This document shows positions 7,449-15,400 of a stretch of 19,678 bases of DNA, in pieces. The stretch comes from Dysgonamonadaceae bacterium. Its GTDB lineage: Bacteria; Bacteroidota; Bacteroidia; Bacteroidales; Azobacteroidaceae. The notes under the pieces are model-generated. The model was not told the origin of the DNA. It ran no database searches and saw nothing but the letters and a program-made list of their open reading frames with translations. The position numbers and the translations under genes are program-made. The stretch covers positions 1 to 19,678 of the forward strand of contig JAITAH010000349.1 of assembly GCA_031284225.1 (NCBI GenBank), read 5' to 3'. How positions within the stretch are numbered: position 1 is the first letter of the stretch; every line of letters begins with the position of its first letter.

Positions 7449-8927
7449 ATGAATAAATCGCTGATCATCCCCCTTCTTTTCCTGTTGGCGTCGGTTTTTT
7501 ACGCCTGCGACAGCGGTTTTGAGGACTATTCCGCTCGTCCGGACGATTTATTGGCTTTTTCAACCGATACGGTCGCTTTCGATACGATTCTTTCGACCGT
7601 CAATACGCCTTACCGACTGTTCAAAGTGTATAACCGGAACGATAAAGCCCTGTTAATATCTTCTATTACTTTGGAAAACGGAGCGGACAGTCCGTTCAAA
7701 ATCAATGTGGACGGGCAGGCGGGAACCGTTTTTGAAAACATTGAAATCCGCAGTAAAGACAGTATTTACGTGCTGGTGGACGCTAAACCTGCTGAAAATC
7801 ATCTCGATGAACCGAAATACTTGACCGATCATATCGTTTTTGTAACTCATAGCATCCCGCAAAGGGTGTTGATCGCGGCTTCGTCGCAAGATGCGGTGAT
7901 ATGGAAAGGAAAGATTATCCTTTCCGATACGGTATTGAACAGTCAAAAACCTTTTTTGATTTACGACAGTTTGGTAGTCGAGGAGGGCGTTACGTTGGAA
8001 ATGCGGGAAGGAACGCGGATCTACATGCACAACAATGCCGAAATCCTCGTCAAAGGAAGGTTGAAGGCGAAAGGATCATTGGAAAAGCCCGTGTTGATTC
8101 GGGGCGATCGCTTCGATTATTTTGTCAATATTCCTTACGATTTAGTGCCCGGACAATGGGGCGGCGTCCGGTTCGATTCCAACAGTTACGAAAATGAATT
8201 GGAATATGTTTTTATCCGGAACGGAAAATACGGCATGGACTTCCCCTTATCCGATTGTTCGCGGTCGAAAATAAAAATGAAAAACGTAGTGATGACCAAT
8301 TTCAAAGGCGTTCTACTCAACGCCGTGAATAGTAATATCGAAGCCGAAAACTGCGAATTCAGCAATGCTAAAAATGCCGTACTGAATTTAACCGGAGGTA
8401 TTTATAATTTTACCCACTGTACGATAGCTAATTATTACAACAGCAGTTCGGAAGCGGGTTGGGGCAATTCCGATAATGAAACCGTCCGGCTGCTGGGCAG
8501 TTTCTGGAACGAAGCCGCGAACGAAACGGAGTATTATCCCATTCTTCACGCAAATTTTTATAATTCGATTATCTGGGGGAGAAACAGCCGGTTGTCGGAG
8601 ATTCTGTTCGACCCGGACGAAAAGGCCGTCGTGGTTACGTTCTTTCAAAACTGCGTGATTCCCAATAAGGATGCAACGAACGACGATCCGGTCAGTTCCA
8701 ACGCACAAGTCGTTGATTGCCTGATTAATAAAGATCCGAAATTCAAATTAACGGATTCGCGGGACTTTATTTACGATTTTCGATTGGATTCTCTTTCGCC
8801 GGCGCGGAATGTGGCGGACAAGGCGATTGCTCAAAAACTTCCCCAAGATATTGCCGGAGCCGACCGGTTTCTGGACGAAGGCCCGGATATGGGCGGCTAC
8901 GAATTTGTTCCGGTCAAGGAATTATAA
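7449..8927 (+). CDS. right-handed beta-helix-like surface lipoprotein, conserved Bacteroidales family
   Basis: From the ATG at 7449 the product has 492 residues with a short lipoprotein signal (FYAC, Cys20). A second in-frame ATG at 7407 lies 2 bp after the previous stop and would add 14 residues (MNRAITSGKNRFYC). I prefer 7449 because it gives a compact signal sequence, but 7407 cannot be excluded. After the anchor comes an Ig-like beta-sandwich (FSTDTVAFDT, FKVYNRNDKALLI, INVDG, IRSKDSIYV). A predicted parallel beta-helix region follows at about 150-400 with repeated short strands and Asn/Ser turns (TRIYMHNNAEILVKGRLKAKG, VVMTNF, AENCEFSNAKNAVLNLTGG). The C-terminus has GPDMGGYEF, typical of beta-helix proteins of this phylum. 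No catalytic residues of polysaccharide lyases are evident. It is the third gene of the operon and overlaps the convergent LytTR gene by 6 bp. Confidence 0.8.
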   Translation: MNKSLIIPLLFLLASVFYACDSGFEDYSARPDDLLAFSTDTVAFDTILSTVNTPYRLFKVYNRNDKALLISSITLENGADSPFKINVDGQAGTVFENIEIRSKDSIYVLVDAKPAENHLDEPKYLTDHIVFVTHSIPQRVLIAASSQDAVIWKGKIILSDTVLNSQKPFLIYDSLVVEEGVTLEMREGTRIYMHNNAEILVKGRLKAKGSLEKPVLIRGDRFDYFVNIPYDLVPGQWGGVRFDSNSYENELEYVFIRNGKYGMDFPLSDCSRSKIKMKNVVMTNFKGVLLNAVNSNIEAENCEFSNAKNAVLNLTGGIYNFTHCTIANYYNSSSEAGWGNSDNETVRLLGSFWNEAANETEYYPILHANFYNSIIWGRNSRLSEILFDPDEKAVVVTFFQNCVIPNKDATNDDPVSSNAQVVDCLINKDPKFKLTDSRDFIYDFRLDSLSPARNVADKAIAQKLPQDIAGADRFLDEGPDMGGYEFVPVKEL

Positions 8928-9761
8928 TTGCATCTTTTGTTTCAGTAATTTATAACCGGATGCGCTGATTTTCAGACTGTTTCCGCTTTTCAACAACACT
9001 TTGTAGGTTTCTTTTTCGTATAGTTCAAGTTTGGCGATGCACTCCATGTTAACGATAAACGAACGGTGAATACGGACAAAAACATCTTCCGGCAAATGGG
9101 TTTCCCAATATTTCATGGTTTTGTCTTTCAGAAATTTGTCGTTAGCCGTATAAATCATTACATAATCGCCGCTGGCTTCGATGCAATGGATTTGGCTTAC
9201 TGGGATGAACCGGATTTCCTGGCGTTTTTTAACGCTGATGCGCGATAATTTTTCGATTGAAGCCGGAGAAACGTCAATCCCTGCGCCGCCGTTTTCTTCT
9301 ATTGCTTTTCTTTGTTCCCGGAGAATCGAATTTGTCAAAAACAAATAATATACCAGCGCAAAAAGGATGTAAACGAATAACCCGAAAAGGATTCGGACAG
9401 GCAATAGGTGCAGAAAAAATTCCGAATACTGCGGCGAACCCTCCCAACTTGCCCGCATAATTAAATAGCCGACGCCCCATCCTATGGCCGACGAAAGAAT
9501 AAATAACAACAGATGGAAAACTATAAACAGGGAAACGCTCGCCAAACTCCGGTAATATTGAACGGGATACCACAACCCCAGCAGGCAAAGCGCGTACAAA
9601 CTATTACAAACCAAAGAATCGTACCCGACATATTGCCAAAGCGTCCGGTCGGAACGGCCGAAATAAAACCCGAACAGCAGGATTTGGACAACGATAATCA
9701 TCATCCAAATACCTGCATACGAGAGGCGGGAAGCCGGGGTTTTTCCAAACGGGTTAGTCAT
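8922..9761 (-). CDS. membrane-anchored LytTR-family DNA-binding regulator
   Basis: From the ATG at 9761 the protein has 279 residues. Four predicted transmembrane helices lie at about 16-34, 49-67, 74-98 and 118-143. A short helical linker follows, then a LytTR DNA-binding domain at about 175-279 (IRFIPVSQIHCIEASGDYV, KYWETHLPEDVFVRIHRSFI, SGNSLKISASGYKLLK). LytTR domains bind promoter direct repeats; here there is no receiver domain, so phosphorylation by a kinase is not indicated. An in-frame ATG at 9794 is possible, but 9761 gives an 8-bp overlap with the LiaF-like gene upstream, suggesting translational coupling. The pair probably forms one transcription unit in which the membrane partner transmits an envelope signal. 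That role is inference. Confidence 0.85.
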   Translation of the reverse strand: MTNPFGKTPASRLSYAGIWMMIIVVQILLFGFYFGRSDRTLWQYVGYDSLVCNSLYALCLLGLWYPVQYYRSLASVSLFIVFHLLLFILSSAIGWGVGYLIMRASWEGSPQYSEFFLHLLPVRILFGLFVYILFALVYYLFLTNSILREQRKAIEENGGAGIDVSPASIEKLSRISVKKRQEIRFIPVSQIHCIEASGDYVMIYTANDKFLKDKTMKYWETHLPEDVFVRIHRSFIVNMECIAKLELYEKETYKVLLKSGNSLKISASGYKLLKQKMQL

Positions 9762-10500
9762 AGCACCGGATTTCGCCGCCGCCGAAAACAGCATCCAGTT
9801 CCAGAATCACCGTTTTTTCTTTGTTCACCGGGATATTCTGCGGACGTTTATCGGTAAATCCGCCGAAAACGCCGGTTTTTTGCAAAACAATGTTCCAATC
9901 GTCCGGTACGTAAAGATTAACGCCGCTGAAAACCGACGAAACCTTGATATGCGCCGCCGCCTTAACGTCTTCGGCCAATTCGGCTTGCGAGAAGTCCAGT
10001 TCCACGCCGCTGAAAACGGCGTCAATTTCTACGTTTTTCAGTTTTCCGTATCTCCATTTTTCCTGGAAACCATTGAAAAGATATTCCTGTCGGACGCATC
10101 CGGCGCCGTCGAGGGTCGTTTTTTCAAACGGCTGTTTTTTGTCGTCGTAGAATTTCCACCCGTCGGAACCGTTCGCAGAAACTTTCGATCGTCCTTTGGT
10201 TGAAGCCCGGACAAAGAGGATAATTCCGACAACGATCAGGAGAGCGGGAATCAGTATGCGCCCCAAATCAATATCCATAATTTTGGACAGCAAAAAGACG
10301 CCGCCGACAAGAACCAGAATCAGCCCTGCATTTTTGTTGTCCGTTTTCCGGTCGAACAAAAAAATAGCGCCGAGCGCTATCAGCAGCGATTGCCACGAAA
10401 ATACCCAGCGCGAGACGTCTCCGGAAATATATCCCAGATTCCGGAACAGCAAAAAAGTCCCCAGCATGATAACGATAACTCCAAAAACCATTTTTTTCAT
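9754..10500 (-). CDS. LiaF-like / LiaI-LiaF-TM-domain membrane protein
   Basis: The ATG at 10500 (MKKMVFG) gives 248 residues and is preferred over an ATG at 10542, which would add 14 residues before the first helix and start inside the likely promoter. Four transmembrane helices lie at about 4-20, 33-50, 58-72 and 80-98, with the family-typical phrases LGTFLLFRNLG and LILVLVGGVFLL. The C-terminal half is a beta-rich domain like the LiaF C-terminus, with repeated DAVFSGVELDFSQAEL, SSVFSGVNLYVP and DAVFGGGEIRCYD strands. In Firmicutes LiaF modulates the LiaRS cell-envelope stress system; in Bacteroidota these proteins are of unknown function. The direct neighbour is a LytTR protein, with their frames overlapping by 8 bp. 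The domain call is confident; a sensing role is inferred. Confidence 0.82.
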   Translation of the reverse strand: MKKMVFGVIVIMLGTFLLFRNLGYISGDVSRWVFSWQSLLIALGAIFLFDRKTDNKNAGLILVLVGGVFLLSKIMDIDLGRILIPALLIVVGIILFVRASTKGRSKVSANGSDGWKFYDDKKQPFEKTTLDGAGCVRQEYLFNGFQEKWRYGKLKNVEIDAVFSGVELDFSQAELAEDVKAAAHIKVSSVFSGVNLYVPDDWNIVLQKTGVFGGFTDKRPQNIPVNKEKTVILELDAVFGGGEIRCYD

Positions 10501-10539
10501 ACGTATAATCCTTTTTATTTTTAATGAATAACCCGGAGG

Positions 10540-10547
10540 CAAATGTA
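10540..10547 (-). promoter_or_regulatory. -7 promoter element of the LiaF-like/LytTR unit
   Basis: TACATTTG on the minus strand fits TAnnTTTG and lies about 40 bp before the ATG at 10500. No clear -33 TTTG is found at the right distance. Confidence 0.5.
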
Positions 10548-10627
10548 AGGGAAATATCCGCTTTGTTCTATGGAAAATCGCTCAATTTCGGAAAATATTC
10601 GACAAACGAACGGTTTTGACCGCCGAA

Positions 10628-11716
10628 TCAGGGTTTGCGGAACGGCGGTTTCACGACTACCGCTTCAACGTCTTTTTCCCGGATACGGATATAGATGGGC
10701 GTTCCGAGGCCGGCATATTCCGGTTTCAGATAGCCGAAGCCGATTCCTTTTTTGGTGGTCGGCGCAATTGTTCCGGAGGTAACGGTTCCGATATGTTCGC
10801 CTCCGGCATTAACGATTTCGTAGCCGTGGCGGGCGATGCCTTTGCCGGTTATCTCGAAGCCGGCCAATTTACGGTGAACGCCCCGGTCTTTTTCCGCTTC
10901 CAGAAGAGGACGGGAAATAAACGGGTTGCCTTCGGTGAACTTGGTTATCCAGCCTAAACCGGCTTGCAGGGGCGAAGTAGTATCGTCCAATTCATTTCCG
11001 TAAAGAGGAAATCCGGCTTCTAAGCGCAAAGTATCGCGGGCGCCCAAGCCGACGGGTTGAATGCCGTATTCGGCGCCGGCGGCAAAAATAGCGTTCCAGA
11101 GAAGCGTCGCCTGTTCGGGATAGAAATACAACTCGAAACCGCCGGCGCCGGTGTAGCCGGTATTGGATATTATCACAGGATCGACGCCGGCTATCTTCCC
11201 GGTAACAAAATGATAATAGGGAATGGCGCTCAGATCGACGTCGGTCAACTTTTGCAGGGTTGGCAAAGCCAGCGGCCCCTGAATGGCCAATTGCGCCGTG
11301 CGGTCGGAAGCATTTTCCAATTCCGCCCCTTCGGTATTGTTTTTTACGCACCAGTTCCAGTCTTTTTCGATATTGGCGGCGTTGACAACCAGCAGGTATT
11401 TTTCCGGCTCGTAATGATAGACCAATAAATCGTCCACAATACCGCCCTGTTCGTTGGGAAAACAGGTGTATTGCGCTTTTCCGACCGGCAGGCCGGATAC
11501 GTCGTTGGATGTGATTTTCTGAACCAAATTACCGGCTTTCGGGCCTTTGACCCAAAACTCGCCCATGTGGGAAACATCGAATACGCCGACGCGGTGGATA
11601 ACGGCGTTGTGTTCGTCGAGGATACCCGAATATTCGACAGGCATGTCGTAACCGGCAAATTCGTGCATCTTAGCTCCGAGGCTGTAATGCAGATCGGTGA
11701 AAGGAGTCTTTTTCAT
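10628..11716 (-). CDS. gcvT: aminomethyltransferase, T-protein of the glycine cleavage system
   Basis: The product has 362 residues, the normal length for bacterial GcvT. It transfers the methylene group from the aminomethyl-lipoyl arm of H-protein to tetrahydrofolate and releases ammonia. Recognisable segments are [17 protein letters not shown] (13-29), [15 protein letters not shown] (45-59), the folate-site motif [10 protein letters not shown] with the catalytic Asp at 95-96, the mid-protein [36 protein letters not shown], and the C-terminal barrel with [21 protein letters not shown]. The partner genes for P- and H-protein are not in this window. It appears monocistronic with a well-formed promoter. 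Nothing is unusual about the protein. Confidence 0.96.
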   Translation of the reverse strand: MKKTPFTDLHYSLGAKMHEFAGYDMPVEYSGILDEHNAVIHRVGVFDVSHMGEFWVKGPKAGNLVQKITSNDVSGLPVGKAQYTCFPNEQGGIVDDLLVYHYEPEKYLLVVNAANIEKDWNWCVKNNTEGAELENASDRTAQLAIQGPLALPTLQKLTDVDLSAIPYYHFVTGKIAGVDPVIISNTGYTGAGGFELYFYPEQATLLWNAIFAAGAEYGIQPVGLGARDTLRLEAGFPLYGNELDDTTSPLQAGLGWITKFTEGNPFISRPLLEAEKDRGVHRKLAGFEITGKGIARHGYEIVNAGGEHIGTVTSGTIAPTTKKGIGFGYLKPEYAGLGTPIYIRIREKDVEAVVVKPPFRKP

Positions 11717-11757
11717 ACTTCTATTTAAATATTTTTTTATTATTTTGTAAGAGGCAG

Positions 11758-11791
11758 CAAAGTTAGCATAAAATCCTTAATTATACGCAAA
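11758..11791 (-). promoter_or_regulatory. Bacteroidota-type promoter of gcvT
   Basis: On the minus strand TAACTTTG (11758-11765) matches the -7 box and TTTG (11788-11791) the -33 box, 22 bp apart. The ATG of gcvT is 42 bp downstream of the -7 box. Confidence 0.75.
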
Positions 11792-11867
11792 CGGATAAAA
11801 ATAGACCCAGCGCTTTTTTTATCTGAAAATCTTCTTCCTCTGATAAATATGCTTGTATTGATTTCAT
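11781..11867 (-). CDS. possible 28-residue peptide upstream of gcvT (doubtful)
   Basis: A minus-strand ATG at 11867 opens a 28-codon frame starting MKSIQAYLSEEEDFQIKKAL and ending with TAA at 11781. The sequence looks protein-like: charged and amphipathic at first, then hydrophobic. A -7-like TACCTTTG lies at 11872-11879, only four bases before the ATG, which would imply an almost leaderless transcript. Its 3' end lies on the -33 box of gcvT. It may be a decayed gene start or chance. A longer minus-strand frame over 11740-12051 in another phase crosses the repeat element and is not supported. Confidence 0.2.
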   Translation of the reverse strand: MKSIQAYLSEEEDFQIKKALGLFLSVCV

Positions 11868-11967
11868 GACGCAAAGGTAATGTTTTTCGTGCGTTTGCCC
11901 TGGTGGGAATAGCTTTCCCGTCCGCTGCGTTCTTGACCATTAGAGCGCGTTTCAAAAGTTGTTTTTT

Positions 11968-12056
11968 CGTCATTGCGACTGCGAGGAACGAAGCGGAAAA
12001 CCATCCGGAATAGTTGTAAATCGCCGGATTGCTTCGGGATTCGCCCCACAATTACG
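11968..12056. repeat. REP-like imperfect inverted-repeat element
   Basis: The left arm begins CGTCATTGCG and carries GCGAGGAACGAAGC and then CCATCCGG. The right arm, read on the other strand, begins CGTAATTGTG and carries GCGAATCCCGAAGC and then AATCCGG. The arms pair imperfectly over roughly 35 bases each around a short AT-rich centre. The wording (TCATTGCGA..GAACGAAGC..AATCC) resembles a dispersed intergenic palindromic element I know from many bacterial genomes. It is noncoding and sits between gcvT and the SusC operon. Divergence between the arms suggests an old copy. Confidence 0.6.
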
Positions 12057-12121
12057 CCGATTCCCGGCTTTTGACACATTTACACTTTTTGCCTGTGCTA
12101 TATAAAAATACCACGTTTGTG

Positions 12122-12156
12122 TTATTGCGTCGAATTTACACTTATTAGTAATTTTG
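12122..12156 (+). promoter_or_regulatory. promoter of the SusC/SusD operon
   Basis: TAATTTTG (12149-12156) matches the -7 consensus TAnnTTTG. TTATTG (12122-12127) is an acceptable -33 box, 21 bp upstream. Transcription would begin near 12162, leaving a leader of about 270 nt before the SusC ATG at 12433. That length is large for this phylum and fits regulation within the leader. Confidence 0.6.
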
Positions 12157-12196
12157 TCCCGTGATTTAACATTAGTTTTTAAGGCAAAAAGATTTT

Positions 12197-12349
12197 ATGA
12201 AAACAAAGGTTCAACCGCCGGATTACAAATCAGATTTTGTAACCGGCCCTCAAAAAACAAGTCCGTTTAACGGCGTTTCTTTCCCGTTAGGATATTCCAT
12301 GTATTGTATGCAAAGCCGCCCGGCCTGTATGCGAATGTGTTGTTGCTGA
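12197..12349 (+). CDS. cysteine/methionine-rich leader peptide (uORF) of the SusC operon
   Basis: A reading frame from ATG 12197 to TGA 12347-12349 encodes 50 residues. An internal ATG at 12299 gives a 16-residue version, MYCMQSRPACMRMCCC. In those 16 residues there are five Cys and four Met, with three consecutive Cys codons (12338-12346) right before the stop. The 12197 start has the A-rich context typical here (AAGGCAAAAAG upstream, AAA ACA after). The 12299 start has TTAGGA six bases before it. The strong stem-loop at 12217-12247 lies inside the long version and favours the short one. The ORF sits in the leader between the operon promoter and SusC, with 83 nt from its stop to the SusC start. 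By analogy with Cys-tailed attenuation peptides of Actinobacteria, ribosome stalling at low cysteine could control the downstream genes. That role is inferred. Confidence 0.5.
   Translation: MKTKVQPPDYKSDFVTGPQKTSPFNGVSFPLGYSMYCMQSRPACMRMCCC
12217..12247 (+). promoter_or_regulatory. stem-loop in the SusC operon leader RNA
   Basis: GCCGG (12217-12221), a bulged A, and TTACAAA (12223-12229) pair with TTTGTAA (12236-12242) and CCGGC (12243-12247) around the six-base loop TCAGAT, giving a 12-bp stem. No U-tract follows, so it is not itself an intrinsic terminator. The left foot GCCGG could also pair with CCGGC at 12320-12324, just before the Cys codons of the leader peptide, so two alternative folds are possible. 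Confidence 0.55.
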
Positions 12350-12432
12350 CAACCTCTTTCCCAACCATTCGGCAGGCGCCGCCTTAATTATCTCTTTACA
12401 TTATCATTTATTTTATTAAAAAAAACATTCAA

Positions 12433-15400
12433 ATGAAAAAGACAATAGTTACAACTATCTTATTTTGTTTGTTTGCGGGGAGCGTTCTGGCTCAATCGCG
12501 GCAAATAAAAGGAACAATTACCGATGGGGGCGACAATAGCACGCTTCCGGGAGCGATTATTTCTATAGTCAATGCAAAGTCTATCGGCGCAACAGTAGCC
12601 GGTATAACGGCAGATATTAATGGAAATTACGTACTAAATATCGGCACAGCGAAGGCCGTTCAACTGCGGGTTTCATACCTCGGATACGAAACGCAAACGT
12701 TTACGGTAAGCGAAGGACAGGACATTTACAATATCAGTCTGAAGCCGGTGCAGAATGTATTGGACGAAATAGTGGTTACCGCCGCCGGTATTACCCGTGC
12801 TCGCCGGGAACAGGGCTATTCCAGTACGAAAGTAACAGCCGGCGAGCTGACGGCCGGTAAATCGCCTACGGTAGCCGGCGGGTTAACCGCCAAGATTCCG
12901 GGCTTACAGGTTAACGCCATCAGTAGCGGCGTCAATCCGAATTACCGGTTGGTATTGCGGGGCAATCGTTCCATTACAGGTGAAAATCAGGTTTTAGTGG
13001 TACTGGATGGCGCTGTGGTCGAAAATTCCATTCTGGGCAATATCAATCCGCAAGATATCGAAGACATCCAAGTGTTGAACGGGGCGGCCGGCGCCACTCT
13101 GTACGGTTCGGAAGCGTCCAACGGCGTCATCATCATTACCACTAAACGGGGCGTGAAAGGGAAACCGAAAATTACGCTCTCGCATACCTTGACGTTGGAA
13201 CAGGTAAACTTCTTTCCCCAACTGCAAACTCGTTTCGGACAGGGTTCCACAGCGGATGCACAAATCTTTGATCCGGTTGAGAACCAACAATACGGCCCCG
13301 TTTTCGACGGTACGGAACGCGCTTTGGGTTATCCGCTCGAAAATGGCGACCAGCAATATACGCTCTATTCGCCGATCGATGAACGGAATAAATTCTGGGA
13401 AACCGGCGTTCAGAATCAAACGGACCTGTCGATCAGTTTCGGCACGGATCATTCTACGTCCTACATTTCCGCCCAGTATTTCGATGTGAAGGGAACAACG
13501 CCGGGCGATAAGTACGATCGCGTATCTCTCCGCTTCAACAATACGCAAAGAGTATTGCCGAATCTGAGTGTGATTTATGCGGCCGGTTTGGTGGAAAACA
13601 ATTACGATACGTCCACGGCGACAGACCTTATTTACGAGAATCTCGTGAATCTTCCGGCAAATGTTCCGCTTCTGAATTATAAAGACTGGCAGAATAATAA
13701 GTGGGCGACGCCCGACGGCTGGTTTAATCCCTGGTACGAAAATCCTTACTGGGCGGCAGCGGCTTACCGGCAGAATACGAAAAATACGTATCTTACCGGT
13801 AAGACAGAGTTGAAGTGGGATATTAAACCCTGGTTGTCGGCCTTATACCGGGCTTCGATTGCCAATCGTTATTATCAAACCAAGCAATGGGATCCGAAAG
13901 TTACTTATAGCGATTATTCGTTGAAAGTACAAGGTAAAACCAATCTGGCCGGTGCGATTTATGATTCGGGACAGAATTGGTATCGTTTGAATCAGGATTT
14001 CCAGGTAGCGGCGCGGCACGACGCCGGCAATTTCTCGCTGAATCTGACGTTGGGCGCTTCCAATGTCAATAAAAGCCGGAAGACAGTGAATCTTGGCGCT
14101 ACCGGTTTGGTTATCCCCGGTTTGAACAATATAGCGAACCGGAGCGGCGATGTGAATACCAATACGTCGAGCAATATTTACCACGAACGGAATTACGGCT
14201 TTTGGGGCGATTTCCTGGTTGGCTATAAAAATTATGCCTTTGTGCATGTTACCGGCCGGAACGACTGGACTTCGGTGCTTTTACCGGAAAACCGTTCGTA
14301 TTTCTATCCGTCGCTGGATGTTTCGTTTATTCCGACAGACGCTTTGGCCGGCTTGAAAGATACATTTTTAGACTATTGGAAAGTAAGAGCGGCGATCTCC
14401 CAAACGGGAAATGTAAATATCAATCCCTATTCCACTGAGGCGGTTTATAATTCGGTTACCGGTTATTCCAAAGGAACTTTCTTCTCGGAATCGTCCAGTC
14501 TGGTAGCCAACGATCTGAAACCGGAGATTACTACCGGTTGGGAAATCGGCTCCGAATTCCGCATACTGAAAAATCTGGCCGAAGTGCAATTTACCTATTA
14601 TAATACAAGTACAACGGGCGAAGCCATTTCGTCGTCCATCACTCCTTCGTCGGGATATACCGGTTTGCTGTTAAACTCCGGCGAAGTTACCAATAAAGGG
14701 ATCGAAACTTCGTTGCGCCTGAATCCGATTCGCACACGGGATTGGGATGTTCGTCTGGGCGGAAATTACACGCACAACGAAAACGTGTTGGTGGACTTGA
14801 TTGTCGATCGCATCGGGATACCGACCGGGAGTGGAAGCATCAGTAACATTGTTTTCGCTCAGGTGGGTCAACCGGTCAATATTATCGTTGTTACCGATTA
14901 TGCACGGGTTCCGGAAAAAGACGCCGACGGCAATCCGTATCCCAAAGAGTTGGTCGGCAAGGTCATTGTAGATAAGAATACCGGTTATCCTTCGCGTGCC
15001 GGCGAATCGGCGATACAAGGAAACACTACTCCCAAACATCGCCTGGGACTGGATTTTAGTATCAAATACAAGGATTTTTCGCTCAGCGGTTTGTTTGAAT
15101 ACCGCGGCGGGTATAAATATGCGTCCATCAGTTTGGGTTCTACGATGGATTTTACCGGTTCGTCCGCCCGTACGGCCTATTATAACCGGGAACGGTTCGT
15201 ATTCCCCCAGTCGGTGGTTAATACGGGTACGGAAGGCCATCCGGTGTATGAAATCAACAAGAATGTAACGATTTCGGACGGCGGTACCGGTTTTTGGACA
15301 AACGCTACTTACAATCGCGGCACATACAGCAATTATGTATATTCCGGCGATTATTGGAAATGGCGCGAACTGGCTTTCAGTTATGATGTTCCTGCCGCTT

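Noticed and set aside
11740..12051. 103-codon minus-strand ORF between gcvT and SusC
   Set aside because: Its N-terminal half is a translation of the REP-like inverted repeat and its end runs over the gcvT promoter boxes. There is no protein-like pattern.
12350..12432. Intrinsic terminator between the leader peptide and SusC
   Set aside because: Only a short GC-rich dyad (AGGCG-C-CGCCT) without room for a loop and without a T-tract is present, so no terminator is claimed.
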